Part shown: positions 23,736 to 32,256 of the stretch, one piece after another | How positions within the stretch are numbered: the stretch's first letter is position 1 | How the letters are laid out: each line of letters begins with the position of its first letter | Assembly (NCBI RefSeq): GCF_000716675.1 | Contig: NZ_JNXT01000073.1 | Coordinates: 1 to 36,322 of the forward strand | Direction of reading: 5' to 3' | From: Streptomyces alboflavus | GTDB lineage: Bacteria > Actinomycetota > Actinomycetes > Streptomycetales > Streptomycetaceae | Length of the DNA stretch: 36,322 bases | Made by a program: the position numbers and the translations under genes | The notes under the pieces: generated by a model | Seen by the model: the letters and a program-made list of their open reading frames with translations, nothing else | Database searches by the model: none | What the model was told of the DNA's origin: nothing

Positions 23736-23892
23736 GTGATCAGCGCGATATCCCGCGGAGGCGACGCCGCCTCCGCCCCGCGCCCGGAGACCACGGTGTA
23801 CACGAACCGTGCCGGGCGCCTCGCTGACGACTCTTCTCGGAGCGTACGGCGCGGACATCGTCGACATCACGGACACCTGGGCCGACCCATGA
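23736..23892 (+). pseudogene. small protein gene split by a +1 frameshift
   Basis: From GTG 23736 the frame VISAISRGGDAASAPRPETT has strong G/C third positions up to about 23816. After that the same bias moves to the +1 frame, which reads GASLTTLLGAYGADIVDITD and then TWADP to a TGA at 23890-23892. Joining the frames near the GCCGGGCGCC at 23811-23820 gives one protein of about 51 residues. A -10-like TAGCCT (23724-23729) lies six bases before the GTG, so the message could be leaderless. Neither half continues sensibly in its own frame. Explanations are a recent one-base insertion, a sequencing error, or programmed +1 frameshifting. I do not recognise the protein. Confidence 0.5.
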
Positions 23893-23981
23893 CTCCGCCG
23901 GAATTGGCGGATTTCCGCTCGCTCAGGGCTCATCGCGGCATAACGTCGACCTCGACCGGAGACCCCGCGTCGCGGCGTCAT

Positions 23982-24011
23982 GTCACATCACTTCCTTCTA
24001 CGTCACGCAAC
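23982..24011 (+). promoter_or_regulatory. GTCAC boxes before gdh
   Basis: GTCAC occurs at 23982-23986 and 24002-24006, two helical turns apart, with GCAAC directly after the second. These resemble half-sites of the GTnAC type recognised by GlnR and MtrA. They lie 30-55 bases before the gdh start and could be an operator; the match is short and uncertain. Confidence 0.3.
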
Positions 24012-24036
24012 GGCGCGCGACAGGAGTCAGAGGACA

Positions 24037-27000
24037 ATGCAGACCAAGCTGGACGAAGCCAAGGCCGAGCTGCTCGCGCGGGCCGCCCGGGTAGCTGAGA
24101 ACAGCCCGGTCGGGGGGCGCCTGCCAACGGGAGCACCGACCGGGTCCACGGGCGGGAGCCACGACACCGGCGGGTCGGGTCCGGCCGGGGCCCGCAAGGG
24201 CGGCAAGGCCCCCGCGGCCGACCAGGCCACCCCGTCGGACCCCTCCAAGGTGCTCGCGTTCCTCCAGCGGTACTACCTCCACACGGCCCCCGAGGACCTG
24301 AGCGACCGCGACCCGGTCGACGTCTTCGGCGCCGCCTACTCCCACTTCCGGCTGGCCGAGAACCGCCCCCAGGGCACCGCCAACGTCCGGGTGCACACCC
24401 CGACGGTCGAGGAGAACGGCTGGAACTGCAGCCACTCCATCGTCGAGGTCGTGACCGACGACATGCCGTTCCTGGTGGACTCCGTCACCAACGAGCTGTC
24501 CCGGCAGGGCCGCGGCATCCACGTCGTGATCCACCCGCAGGTCGTGGTCCGCCGCGACCTCACCGGCAAGCTCCTCGACGTACTTCCCGAGGGCCAGAAC
24601 ACCGCCGAGCGCCCGCACGACGCCGTCACCGAGTCCTGGATCCACGTCGAGATCGACCGCGAGACCGACCGCGCCGACCTCAAGCAGATCACCGCCGACC
24701 TGCTGCGCATCCTGTCCGACGTCCGCGAGACGGTCGAGGACTGGGGCAAGATGCGCGACGCCGCGCTGCGCATCGCCGACGAGCTGCCGACCGAGCCGAC
24801 CGCCGACGACGTCCGTGACCAGGAGGTCGAGGAGGCCCGCGAACTGCTTCGCTGGCTGGCCGCCGACCACTTCACGTTCCTCGGCTACCGCGAGTACGAC
24901 CTGACGGACGAGGACTCCCTCGCCGCCGTCCCCGGCACCGGCCTCGGTATCCTGCGCGCCGACCCGCAGCACAGCGAGGGCGACGACCACCACCCGGTCA
25001 GCCCGTCCTTCAACCGGCTTCCCGCCGACGCCCGCGCCAAGGCCCGCGAGCACAAGCTGCTCGTCCTGACCAAGGCCAACAGCCGCTCGACCGTGCACCG
25101 GCCGAGCTACCTCGACTACGTCGGCGTGAAGAAGTTCGACGAGAACGGCGAGGTCGTCGGCGAGCGCCGCTTCCTCGGCCTGTTCTCCTCGGCCGCGTAC
25201 ACCGAGTCCGTGCGCCGCGTCCCGGTGATCCGCCGCAAGGTCGAGGAGGTCCTCAAGGGCGCGGGCTTCACGCCCAACAGCCACGACGGCCGGGACCTGC
25301 TGCAGATCCTGGAGACCTACCCGCGCGACGAGCTGTTCCAGACCCCGGCCGACGAGCTGCGGTCCATCGTCACGTCCGTGCTCTACCTCCAGGAGCGCCG
25401 CCGCCTGCGCCTCTACCTGCGCAAGGACGAGTACGGCCGCTACTACTCCGCGCTCGTCTACCTGCCGCGCGACCGCTACACCACGGGCGTCCGGCTGCGG
25501 ATCATCGACATCCTCAAGGAGGAGCTGAACGGCGCCAGCGTCGACTTCACGGCCTGGAACACCGAGTCGATCCTCTCCCGCATCCACTTCGTCGTCCGCG
25601 TCCCCAAGGGCGGCGAGGTCCCCGACCTGTCCGACGCCGACGTCGAGCGCATCGAGGCCCGCCTGGTCGAGGCCGCCCGCTCCTGGGCCGACGGCTTCGG
25701 CGAGGCGCTGAACGCCGAGCTCGGCGAGGAGCGCGCCGCGGAGCTCCTTCGCCGGTACGCCAACGCCTTCCCCGAGGGCTACAAGGCCGACCACACCCCG
25801 CGCGCCGCCGTCGCCGACCTCGTCCACCTGGAGCGGCTCTCCCAGCAGAGCCAGCAGGACTTCGCGCTCAGCCTGTACGAGCCGGTGGGCGCCGCCCCCG
25901 ACGAGCGCCGCTTCAAGATCTACCGCTCCGGCGCCCAGGTCTCCCTCTCGGCCGTCCTGCCGGTGCTCCAGCGCCTCGGCGTCGAGGTCACCGACGAGCG
26001 GCCGTACGAGCTGCGCTGCTCGGACCGCACCAGCGCCTGGATCTACGACTTCGGCCTGCGCATGCCGAAGGCGCAGAACGGCAACGGCGACTACCTGGGC
26101 GACGACGGCCGGGGCCGCTTCCAGGAGGCCTTTGCCGCCGCCTGGACCGGCGACGCCGAGGTCGACGGCTTCAACTCGCTCGTCCTGCGCGCCGGTCTGA
26201 ACTGGCGCCAGGCGATGGTCCTGCGGGCGTACGCCAAGTACCTGCGCCAGGCGGGCTCCACGTTCAGCCAGGACTACATGGAGGACACCCTCCTCAACAA
26301 CGTCCACACCACCCGGCTGCTCGTCTCGCTGTTCGAGGCCCGGATGTCCCCGGACCGCCAGCGCGCGGGCACGGAGCTGACCGACGGGCTGCTCGAAGAG
26401 CTCGACGGGGCGCTCGACCAGGTCGCCTCGCTCGACGAGGACCGCATCCTGCGCTCCTTCCTCACCGTCATCAAGGCGACGCTGCGCACGAACTTCTTCC
26501 AGGAGGCGGCGGGCGGCAAGCCGCACTCGTACGTCTCCATGAAGCTGGACCCGCAGGCCATCCCCGACCTGCCCGAGCCGCGCCCCGCGTACGAGATCTG
26601 GGTGTACTCGCCGCGCGTCGAGGGTGTCCACCTGCGCTTCGGCAAGGTCGCGCGCGGCGGACTGCGCTGGTCCGACCGGCGTGAGGACTTCCGCACGGAG
26701 ATCCTCGGCCTGGTCAAGGCGCAGATGGTCAAGAACACCGTCATCGTGCCGGTCGGCGCGAAGGGCGGCTTCGTCGCCAAGCAGCTGCCCGACCCGTCCG
26801 TGGACCGCGACGCGTGGCTGGCCGAGGGCGTCGCCTGCTACAAGACGTTCATCTCGGCGCTGCTCGACATCACCGACAACCTGGTCGCGGGCGAGGTCGT
26901 GCCCCCGGCGGACGTCGTCCGGCACGACGAGGACGACACCTATCTGGTGGTCGCGGCCGACAAGGGCACGGCGACGTTCTCCGACATCGCCAACGAGGTC

Positions 27001-29064
27001 GCCGAGTCGTACAACTTCTGGCTCGGGGACGCCTTCGCCTCCGGCGGCTCCGCGGGCTACGACCACAAGGGCATGGGCATCACCGCCCGCGGCGCCTGGG
27101 AGTCGGTGAAGCGGCACTTCCGCGAGCTGGGCCACGACACCCAGACCGAGGACTTCACCGCGGTCGGCGTCGGCGACATGTCCGGCGACGTCTTCGGCAA
27201 CGGCATGCTGCTCTCCGAGCACATCCGCCTGGTCGCCGCCTTCGACCATCGGCACATCTTCATCGACCCGAACCCGGACGCGGCCACCTCCTACGCCGAG
27301 CGCCGCCGCCTGTTCGAGCTGCCCCGCTCCAGCTGGGCCGACTACAACAAGGAGCTGCTCTCCGCGGGCGGCGGGATCTTCCCCCGCTCCGCCAAGGCGA
27401 TCCAGCTCAACGCCCACATCCGCCAGGCACTCGGCATCGAGACCGGCGGCGCCAAGATGACCCCGGCCGAGCTGATGCAGGCCATCCTCAAGGCGCCCGT
27501 CGACCTGCTGTGGAACGGCGGCATCGGCACGTACGTGAAGGCGGCCTCCGAGTCGCACGCCGACGTCGGCGACAAGGCCAACGACGCCATCCGCGTCGAC
27601 GGCGCCGACCTGCGTGTGAAGGTCGTCGGCGAGGGCGGCAACCTGGGCCTGACCCAGCTCGGCCGCATCGAGTTCGCGCGCTCCGGCGGACGTATCAACA
27701 CCGACGCCATCGACAACAGCGCGGGCGTGGACACCTCCGACCACGAGGTGAACATCAAGATCCTGCTGAACGCCGTGGTGCAGGCCGGGGACATGACCGT
27801 CAAGCAGCGCAACAAGCTGCTCGCCGCCATGACCGACGAGGTCGGCCAGCTCGTCCTGCGCAACAACTACGCGCAGAACACCGCGCTCGCCAACTCCGTC
27901 TTCGAGTCGCCCTCGCTGCTCCACGCCCACCAGCGGTTCATGCGCCGCCTGGGCCGTGAGGGCCAGCTCGACCGGGGTCTTGAGTTCCTGCCCACCGACC
28001 GGCAGATCCGGGAACTGCTCAGCTCCGGCCGCGGCCTCTCGCAGCCCGAGCTGGCCGTGCTCCTCGCGTACACGAAGATCGTGGCCGCGGACGAGCTGAT
28101 CCACACGTCGCTGCCCGACGACGACTATCTGCGGCGGCTCCTGCACGCGTACTTCCCGAAGGCGCTGCGCGAGAAGTTCGCCGAGCAGGTCGACGCGCAC
28201 GCGCTGCGCCGCGAGATCATCACGACCGTCCTGGTCAACGACACCGTCAACACCGGTGGCTCGACCTTCCTGCACCGGCTGCGCGAGGAGACCGGCGCCT
28301 CGCTCGAGGAGATCGTGCGGGCGCAGCTCGCCGCGCGCGAGATCTTCGGGCTCGGCGAGGTCTGGGACGCCGTCGAGGCGCTCGACAACGAGGTGGCCGC
28401 CGACGTCCAGACGCGGGTGCGGCTGCACTGCCGCCGCCTCGTCGAGCGCGGCACGCGCTGGCTGCTCAACAACCGGCCGCAGCCGTTGCAGCTCGCCGAG
28501 ACCGTCGAGTTCTTCCGCGCCGGTGTCGACCAGGTGTGGACCGAGCTGCCGAAGCTGATGCGCGGCTCCGACCTGGAGTGGTACGAGAACATCCGCGAGG
28601 AGCTGGCCGGGGCCGGTGTCCCCGACGAGCTGGCGCAGCGGGTCGCCGGGTTCTCCTCGGCCTTCCCCTCGCTCGACATCGTGGCCGTCGCGGACCGCAT
28701 GGGCAAGGAGCCGCTGGCCGTCGCCGAGATCTACTACGACCTCGCCGACCGGCTGCGGATCACCCAGCTCATGGACCGGATCATCGAGCTGCCGCGGGCC
28801 GACCGCTGGCAGTCCATGGCCCGCGCCTCCATCCGCGAGGACCTGTACGCGGCGCACGCCGCGCTGACGGCCGACGTGCTCGCGGTCGGCAACGGCGCGG
28901 CCACGCCGGAGCAGCGCTTCAAGGCGTGGGAGGAGAAGAACGCGGCGATCCTGGGCCGGGCCCGGACCACCCTGGAGGAGATCCAGGGCTCCGACGCCTT
29001 CGACCTGGCGAACCTGTCGGTGGCGATGCGGACGATGCGGACGCTGCTGCGCACGCATTCGTAG
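24037..29064 (+). CDS. gdh: large NAD-dependent glutamate dehydrogenase
   Basis: A 1,675-residue enzyme of the giant (about 180 kDa) NAD-specific glutamate dehydrogenase class. It oxidises glutamate to 2-oxoglutarate and ammonia with NAD+, a catabolic nitrogen/carbon link. A Gly/Ser/Thr-rich N-terminal stretch (about 20-65) precedes a long regulatory half with ACT-like folds. The catalytic core near residues 860-1200 has GGLRWSDRREDFRTEILGL, PVGAKGGFVAKQ (catalytic lysine region), VGVGDMSGDVFGNGML and VVGEGGNLGLTQLGR. The length is close to known Streptomyces examples (about 1,650). ATG 24037 has CAGGAG ten bases upstream; an in-frame ATG at 23980 reads through non-coding leader. A perfect 16-bp terminator follows, so it is probably monocistronic. 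Confidence 0.96.
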   Translation: MQTKLDEAKAELLARAARVAENSPVGGRLPTGAPTGSTGGSHDTGGSGPAGARKGGKAPAADQATPSDPSKVLAFLQRYYLHTAPEDLSDRDPVDVFGAAYSHFRLAENRPQGTANVRVHTPTVEENGWNCSHSIVEVVTDDMPFLVDSVTNELSRQGRGIHVVIHPQVVVRRDLTGKLLDVLPEGQNTAERPHDAVTESWIHVEIDRETDRADLKQITADLLRILSDVRETVEDWGKMRDAALRIADELPTEPTADDVRDQEVEEARELLRWLAADHFTFLGYREYDLTDEDSLAAVPGTGLGILRADPQHSEGDDHHPVSPSFNRLPADARAKAREHKLLVLTKANSRSTVHRPSYLDYVGVKKFDENGEVVGERRFLGLFSSAAYTESVRRVPVIRRKVEEVLKGAGFTPNSHDGRDLLQILETYPRDELFQTPADELRSIVTSVLYLQERRRLRLYLRKDEYGRYYSALVYLPRDRYTTGVRLRIIDILKEELNGASVDFTAWNTESILSRIHFVVRVPKGGEVPDLSDADVERIEARLVEAARSWADGFGEALNAELGEERAAELLRRYANAFPEGYKADHTPRAAVADLVHLERLSQQSQQDFALSLYEPVGAAPDERRFKIYRSGAQVSLSAVLPVLQRLGVEVTDERPYELRCSDRTSAWIYDFGLRMPKAQNGNGDYLGDDGRGRFQEAFAAAWTGDAEVDGFNSLVLRAGLNWRQAMVLRAYAKYLRQAGSTFSQDYMEDTLLNNVHTTRLLVSLFEARMSPDRQRAGTELTDGLLEELDGALDQVASLDEDRILRSFLTVIKATLRTNFFQEAAGGKPHSYVSMKLDPQAIPDLPEPRPAYEIWVYSPRVEGVHLRFGKVARGGLRWSDRREDFRTEILGLVKAQMVKNTVIVPVGAKGGFVAKQLPDPSVDRDAWLAEGVACYKTFISALLDITDNLVAGEVVPPADVVRHDEDDTYLVVAADKGTATFSDIANEVAESYNFWLGDAFASGGSAGYDHKGMGITARGAWESVKRHFRELGHDTQTEDFTAVGVGDMSGDVFGNGMLLSEHIRLVAAFDHRHIFIDPNPDAATSYAERRRLFELPRSSWADYNKELLSAGGGIFPRSAKAIQLNAHIRQALGIETGGAKMTPAELMQAILKAPVDLLWNGGIGTYVKAASESHADVGDKANDAIRVDGADLRVKVVGEGGNLGLTQLGRIEFARSGGRINTDAIDNSAGVDTSDHEVNIKILLNAVVQAGDMTVKQRNKLLAAMTDEVGQLVLRNNYAQNTALANSVFESPSLLHAHQRFMRRLGREGQLDRGLEFLPTDRQIRELLSSGRGLSQPELAVLLAYTKIVAADELIHTSLPDDDYLRRLLHAYFPKALREKFAEQVDAHALRREIITTVLVNDTVNTGGSTFLHRLREETGASLEEIVRAQLAAREIFGLGEVWDAVEALDNEVAADVQTRVRLHCRRLVERGTRWLLNNRPQPLQLAETVEFFRAGVDQVWTELPKLMRGSDLEWYENIREELAGAGVPDELAQRVAGFSSAFPSLDIVAVADRMGKEPLAVAEIYYDLADRLRITQLMDRIIELPRADRWQSMARASIREDLYAAHAALTADVLAVGNGAATPEQRFKAWEEKNAAILGRARTTLEEIQGSDAFDLANLSVAMRTMRTLLRTHS

Positions 29065-29083
29065 GCGGTCGCTCTACGTTGCC

Positions 29084-29119
29084 GGGGGCGCCCCGCACCG
29101 TGTGGTGCGGGGCGCCCCC
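29084..29119 (+). terminator. gdh terminator
   Basis: A perfect 16-bp stem, GGGGGCGCCCCGCACC (29084-29099) and GGTGCGGGGCGCCCCC (29104-29119), with a GTGT loop, lies 19 bases after the gdh stop. It lacks a T run but is exceptionally stable. Confidence 0.88.
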
Positions 29120-29209
29120 GTCGGCGTTCGTGGCGGGGCCGGGGGGTACCCGCCGTCTGCGGAACGGGTGACGAGACTTGCCATATCTCATTAATTCGGG
29201 CATTTGGGC

Positions 29210-29215
29210 TACGGT
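29210..29215 (+). promoter_or_regulatory. -10 element upstream of the glycosyltransferase operon
   Basis: TACGGT lies at the end of an AT-rich stretch (29175-29210, containing ATCTCATTAATTC) that is unusual for this window. A transcript starting near 29222 would have a 50-base leader ending in AAGGTGAG before the ATG at 29274. No good -35 was found. Confidence 0.4.
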
Positions 29216-29273
29216 AGGTGAGATTGTCTGACTGAGGAGTCCGTACGGGTCGGGAAGGTCACAAGGTGAGCCG

Positions 29274-30143
29274 ATGACAGATGCAAGTCCGCTGGACGCC
29301 GCGGAGCGCGCGGTCCAGGTGCTCGGCGCCGGACGGCTGCCCGAGGAGTGGGCCGCGACGCCCCTGACCGTCGTCATGCCCACGTACAACGAGGCGGGGA
29401 ACCTGCCCGGCATGGCCGACGCGCTGCTCACCCTGCCGCTGCCCGGCCTCAGCCTGCTCGTCGTCGACGACTCCAGCCCCGACGGCACCGGCGACATCGC
29501 CGAGGAGCACGCGCGGCGGCACGCGGAGACGTCCGGCCGCCGCCGCATGAGCGTGCTGCACCGCACCGAGAAGGACGGCCTCGGCCGGGCCTACGCGGCG
29601 GGCATGGCGCACGCCGTCGCCGAGGGCGCGCACTACGTCCTGCAGATGGACGCCGACGGCAGCCACCCCGTGGCGAAGGTCGCGGAGCTGCTCGGCGTCG
29701 CGCTCGCCACGGACGCCGGGGTCGTCGTCGGCAGCCGGTACGTCCAGGGCGGCACGCTCTCCGACGCCTGGGGCGCCCACCGCAAGCTCCTGTCCCGCTG
29801 GGCCAACGCCTACGCGGGCACCATCCTCGGCACCCGCGTCCGCGACATCACCGGCGGCTTCAACCTGTGGCGGGCCGACGCCGTGCGCGCCGTCGACCTC
29901 GGGTCCGTCGACAGCGCGGGCTACAGCTTCCAGGTCGAGATGAAGTACCGGGCGGTGGGCCACGGCCTCGACGTCATGGAGGTCCCGATCCACTTCGAGG
30001 ACCGGACGGTCGGCGAGTCCAAGATGAATCTGATGGTGCAGCTGGAGTCGGTGGTCATGCCGTGGAAGCTGCGGTTCCGGGGCGCGGGGGCCTCGGGCGG
30101 CGCGGACGGAGCCCGGGGTGGCAGGCCGGGAACGCGCGGATGA
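29274..30143 (+). CDS. family 2 glycosyltransferase, polyprenol-phosphate sugar synthase-like
   Basis: A 289-residue GT2 glycosyltransferase resembling dolichol/polyprenol-phosphate mannose synthases. The GT-A fold begins at TVVMPTYNEAGNL (32-44). VVDDSSPDGTGDIA follows, then the metal-binding DxD as MDADGSHP (Asp126-Ala-Asp128), GSRYVQGG, and ITGGFNLWR. It ends without the transmembrane helices that some relatives carry. It would load a sugar, probably mannose, from a nucleotide donor onto polyprenol phosphate on the cytoplasmic side. The ATG at 29274 has AAGGTGAG upstream. The stop overlaps the GtrA start as ATGA, and the GT-C-like gene after that suggests that the lipid-linked sugar is flipped and used outside the membrane. 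Confidence 0.9.
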   Translation: MTDASPLDAAERAVQVLGAGRLPEEWAATPLTVVMPTYNEAGNLPGMADALLTLPLPGLSLLVVDDSSPDGTGDIAEEHARRHAETSGRRRMSVLHRTEKDGLGRAYAAGMAHAVAEGAHYVLQMDADGSHPVAKVAELLGVALATDAGVVVGSRYVQGGTLSDAWGAHRKLLSRWANAYAGTILGTRVRDITGGFNLWRADAVRAVDLGSVDSAGYSFQVEMKYRAVGHGLDVMEVPIHFEDRTVGESKMNLMVQLESVVMPWKLRFRGAGASGGADGARGGRPGTRG

Positions 30144-30646
30144 CGACGAGCACGTTGCACGAGGGGTCGGCCACGGCGTCGCCGGCCGTCACCGCGCCGG
30201 ACGCCCGCCTGCCCCTGGCGCGGCTGCGCCGCCTCTTCCTTGAACTGGTCAAGTTCGGCGTCGTCGGCGGCTCCGGCGTGGCCGTCAACCTGGTTGTCTT
30301 CAACCTCCTTCTGCACGGCCTGAGTTCGGCCCCCATGACCGCCACCGTCCTGGCGAGCTGCGTCGCCATGGGCACCAATTACCTCGGCTTCCGCTTCTAC
30401 GCGTACCGGGACCGCGCCTCGCGCACGAAGCGGCAGATCGCCCTCTTCTTCGTCTTCAGCGGCATCGGCGTGGCCATGGAGAGCCTGCTGTTCTACGCCG
30501 CGTACCACGGGGCGGGCCTCAACGGGCCGCTCGGCTCGAACATCGCCAAGGCCCAGTCCATCGTGCTGGCCTCGGCGTTCCGCTTCCTGGTGTACCGGAC
30601 GTGGGTGTTCCAGCATCGGGCCCACCATGACGCCCGGCGGCCGTAG
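30140..30646 (+). CDS. GtrA family membrane protein
   Basis: A 168-residue GtrA-like protein with four predicted transmembrane helices, starting at LVKFGVVGGSGVAVNLVVFN and ending with SAFRFLVYRTWVF, both typical of the family. GtrA proteins are thought to flip polyprenol-phosphate-linked sugars across the membrane, which fits the GT2 gene just upstream. The ATG at 30140 overlaps the GT2 stop by four bases. The last 20 bases overlap the next gene. Confidence 0.92.
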   Translation: MTTSTLHEGSATASPAVTAPDARLPLARLRRLFLELVKFGVVGGSGVAVNLVVFNLLLHGLSSAPMTATVLASCVAMGTNYLGFRFYAYRDRASRTKRQIALFFVFSGIGVAMESLLFYAAYHGAGLNGPLGSNIAKAQSIVLASAFRFLVYRTWVFQHRAHHDARRP

Positions 30647-32213
30647 CCGGTCCCGCCGGTTGTGGGGCCTCCGGGCGGTGGCGGGCGTCGTCGCCGCCCT
30701 TCTTCTCGCCGTCGTCGTCCGCCTCCCCTGGGCCGGTGACCTGGGCATCCACGCGGCGACGATCGAACGCCTCCGCCACGATCCGCTCCACCCCGGCGAT
30801 CCGCTGGTCGACGCCGACGTGCCGAGCCCCTACTACTCCCCGTGGACGGTCCTCCTCGGCTTCGTCGCCAAGGCGACGGGCGCGGGCGTCTTCGGCGTGC
30901 TGCGCGGCGCGGCCGTCGTCGGCCTCGCCCTCCTCCTCTCCGGCATCTGGCACTTCGTCCGCACGCTGACGAAACGCCGGGCCGCCCCGCCGCTCGCCGT
31001 GCTGTGCGTGCTGTTCCTCTGGGGCCCGGCCCTCTTCGCCTGGAGCGGCTTCCTCGGCCTCAACTCCCTCGCCCTCACGGTGTCGTACCCGAGTACTTTC
31101 GCCCTTGGCCTGTCCTTCCACCTGTGGGCGTGCCTGCGCAAGGCCCTGCGGGCGGGCTCGGGGTGGGGGGTGTTCCTCGGCCTCGGGGTGCTCTGGGCGA
31201 CCGTCCTCCTCACCCACCAGTTCACGGGCGTCGTCGCCTCACTCGGCGCGGCGGCGATGCTCCTCGGGGCCCGGCCGTGGCCCTCGCGCGCGACGCTCTG
31301 CCGCCTGGGCGTGGGCCTCGCCCTCGGCCTCCTCGTCCTCGCCGCCTGGCCCTACTACTCCTTCTTCGACCTCCTCGGCGCGGGTGGGGACCTGGAGGAG
31401 ATCCACCGCTCCCTGTACCGCGACCTCCTCGGCCGCTTCGGCCTCGCCCTCCTCGGCGTGGCCGCGCTCGCCCTGCGCTTCCGCCGCGACCAGCGCGATC
31501 CGCTCGTCCTCTTCTTCGCGCTCGGCGCGGTCGTGTTCGCCGCCGGGGGCCTGAGCGGCCACTACTCGTGGGGCCGGGTGCTGCCCGCGGCGCTGATCCC
31601 GGCGCAGGTCGCGGCGGCGGTGGAGGTGGCGGCTGTGGTCGGGGCGGCGGGGGCGGCCGGGGCGGCGCGGGCGGTGGGGACGGCGCTCGCCCCGCTGCCG
31701 ACGGCCCCCGCCCGCAGCCCCCGCCGGGTCCTCGCCCCCGCCCTCGCGCCCGCTCTCGCCTGCGCCCTCACCGCAGCCCTGGCCGTCGGCGCGTGGGCCC
31801 AGGCGGGGACGCTGGGCTACGTCCTCCCCAGGGGCGCACTCCCCGCCGCCGTCGCCGCGAAGTACCGCCCGCCGTGGCCCGGCTACCGCTGGATCACCCC
31901 ATGGGTCCGGTACGGAGACGTCGTCATGGCCAAGACCTTCCCCGCCCGCCAGATCCCCGCCTACGGCGCGTACACCGTGGCCCCCGGCTACCCCGACTTC
32001 TTCCTCCCCGACGAAGTTGCGCGCGAGGACGCCGTGCGCCGGTACTTCGCGCCGGGGGCGACCCGGGAGGAGAGGGTGGGGGTGCTGCGGCGGTATGGGG
32101 TGCGGTGGGTTGTGGCGTACCCCGGGGACGGGGGGTTGGGCGAGGGCGACCCCGCGCTGCGGAAGGTGGGGGTGGGGCCGAGGGGGCAGAGGCTCTATCG
32201 GGTGGTGGGGTGA
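30627..32213 (+). CDS. multi-span membrane protein, GT-C glycosyltransferase-like
   Basis: A 528-residue protein with about ten hydrophobic helices. An early extracytoplasmic loop holds acidic residues (GDLGIHAATIERLRHDPLHPGDPLVDADV), as in GT-C transferases that use polyprenol-phosphate sugars. The segment YSPWTVLLGF and the long C-terminal soluble part (from about 420, ending RRYGVRWVVAYPG) support this. It would transfer the sugar to a protein, lipid or wall acceptor outside the cell; the acceptor cannot be read. An Ala/Gly-rich stretch (AAGAAGAAR, about 340-350) looks like slipped-strand expansion. ATG 30627 overlaps GtrA by 20 bases. The assignment rests on topology and context more than on motifs. 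Confidence 0.75.
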   Translation: MTPGGRSRSRRLWGLRAVAGVVAALLLAVVVRLPWAGDLGIHAATIERLRHDPLHPGDPLVDADVPSPYYSPWTVLLGFVAKATGAGVFGVLRGAAVVGLALLLSGIWHFVRTLTKRRAAPPLAVLCVLFLWGPALFAWSGFLGLNSLALTVSYPSTFALGLSFHLWACLRKALRAGSGWGVFLGLGVLWATVLLTHQFTGVVASLGAAAMLLGARPWPSRATLCRLGVGLALGLLVLAAWPYYSFFDLLGAGGDLEEIHRSLYRDLLGRFGLALLGVAALALRFRRDQRDPLVLFFALGAVVFAAGGLSGHYSWGRVLPAALIPAQVAAAVEVAAVVGAAGAAGAARAVGTALAPLPTAPARSPRRVLAPALAPALACALTAALAVGAWAQAGTLGYVLPRGALPAAVAAKYRPPWPGYRWITPWVRYGDVVMAKTFPARQIPAYGAYTVAPGYPDFFLPDEVAREDAVRRYFAPGATREERVGVLRRYGVRWVVAYPGDGGLGEGDPALRKVGVGPRGQRLYRVVG

Positions 32214-32256
32214 GTCGTCCGCTCCCGCATGGGGTGATCTTGTCTGCTCCGCAGCG

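Noticed and set aside
23699..23827. 42-codon frame from ATG 23699 (MTTSGSGAIALSRDQ)
   Set aside because: It is Arg-rich and ends soon; third-position bias favours the GTG 23736 frame instead.
23998..29058. 1,686-residue open frame antisense to gdh
   Set aside because: High-GC genes leave long antisense frames; its translation is Val/Gly/Asp/Leu-rich with no recognisable domain, and the plus-strand gene is certain.
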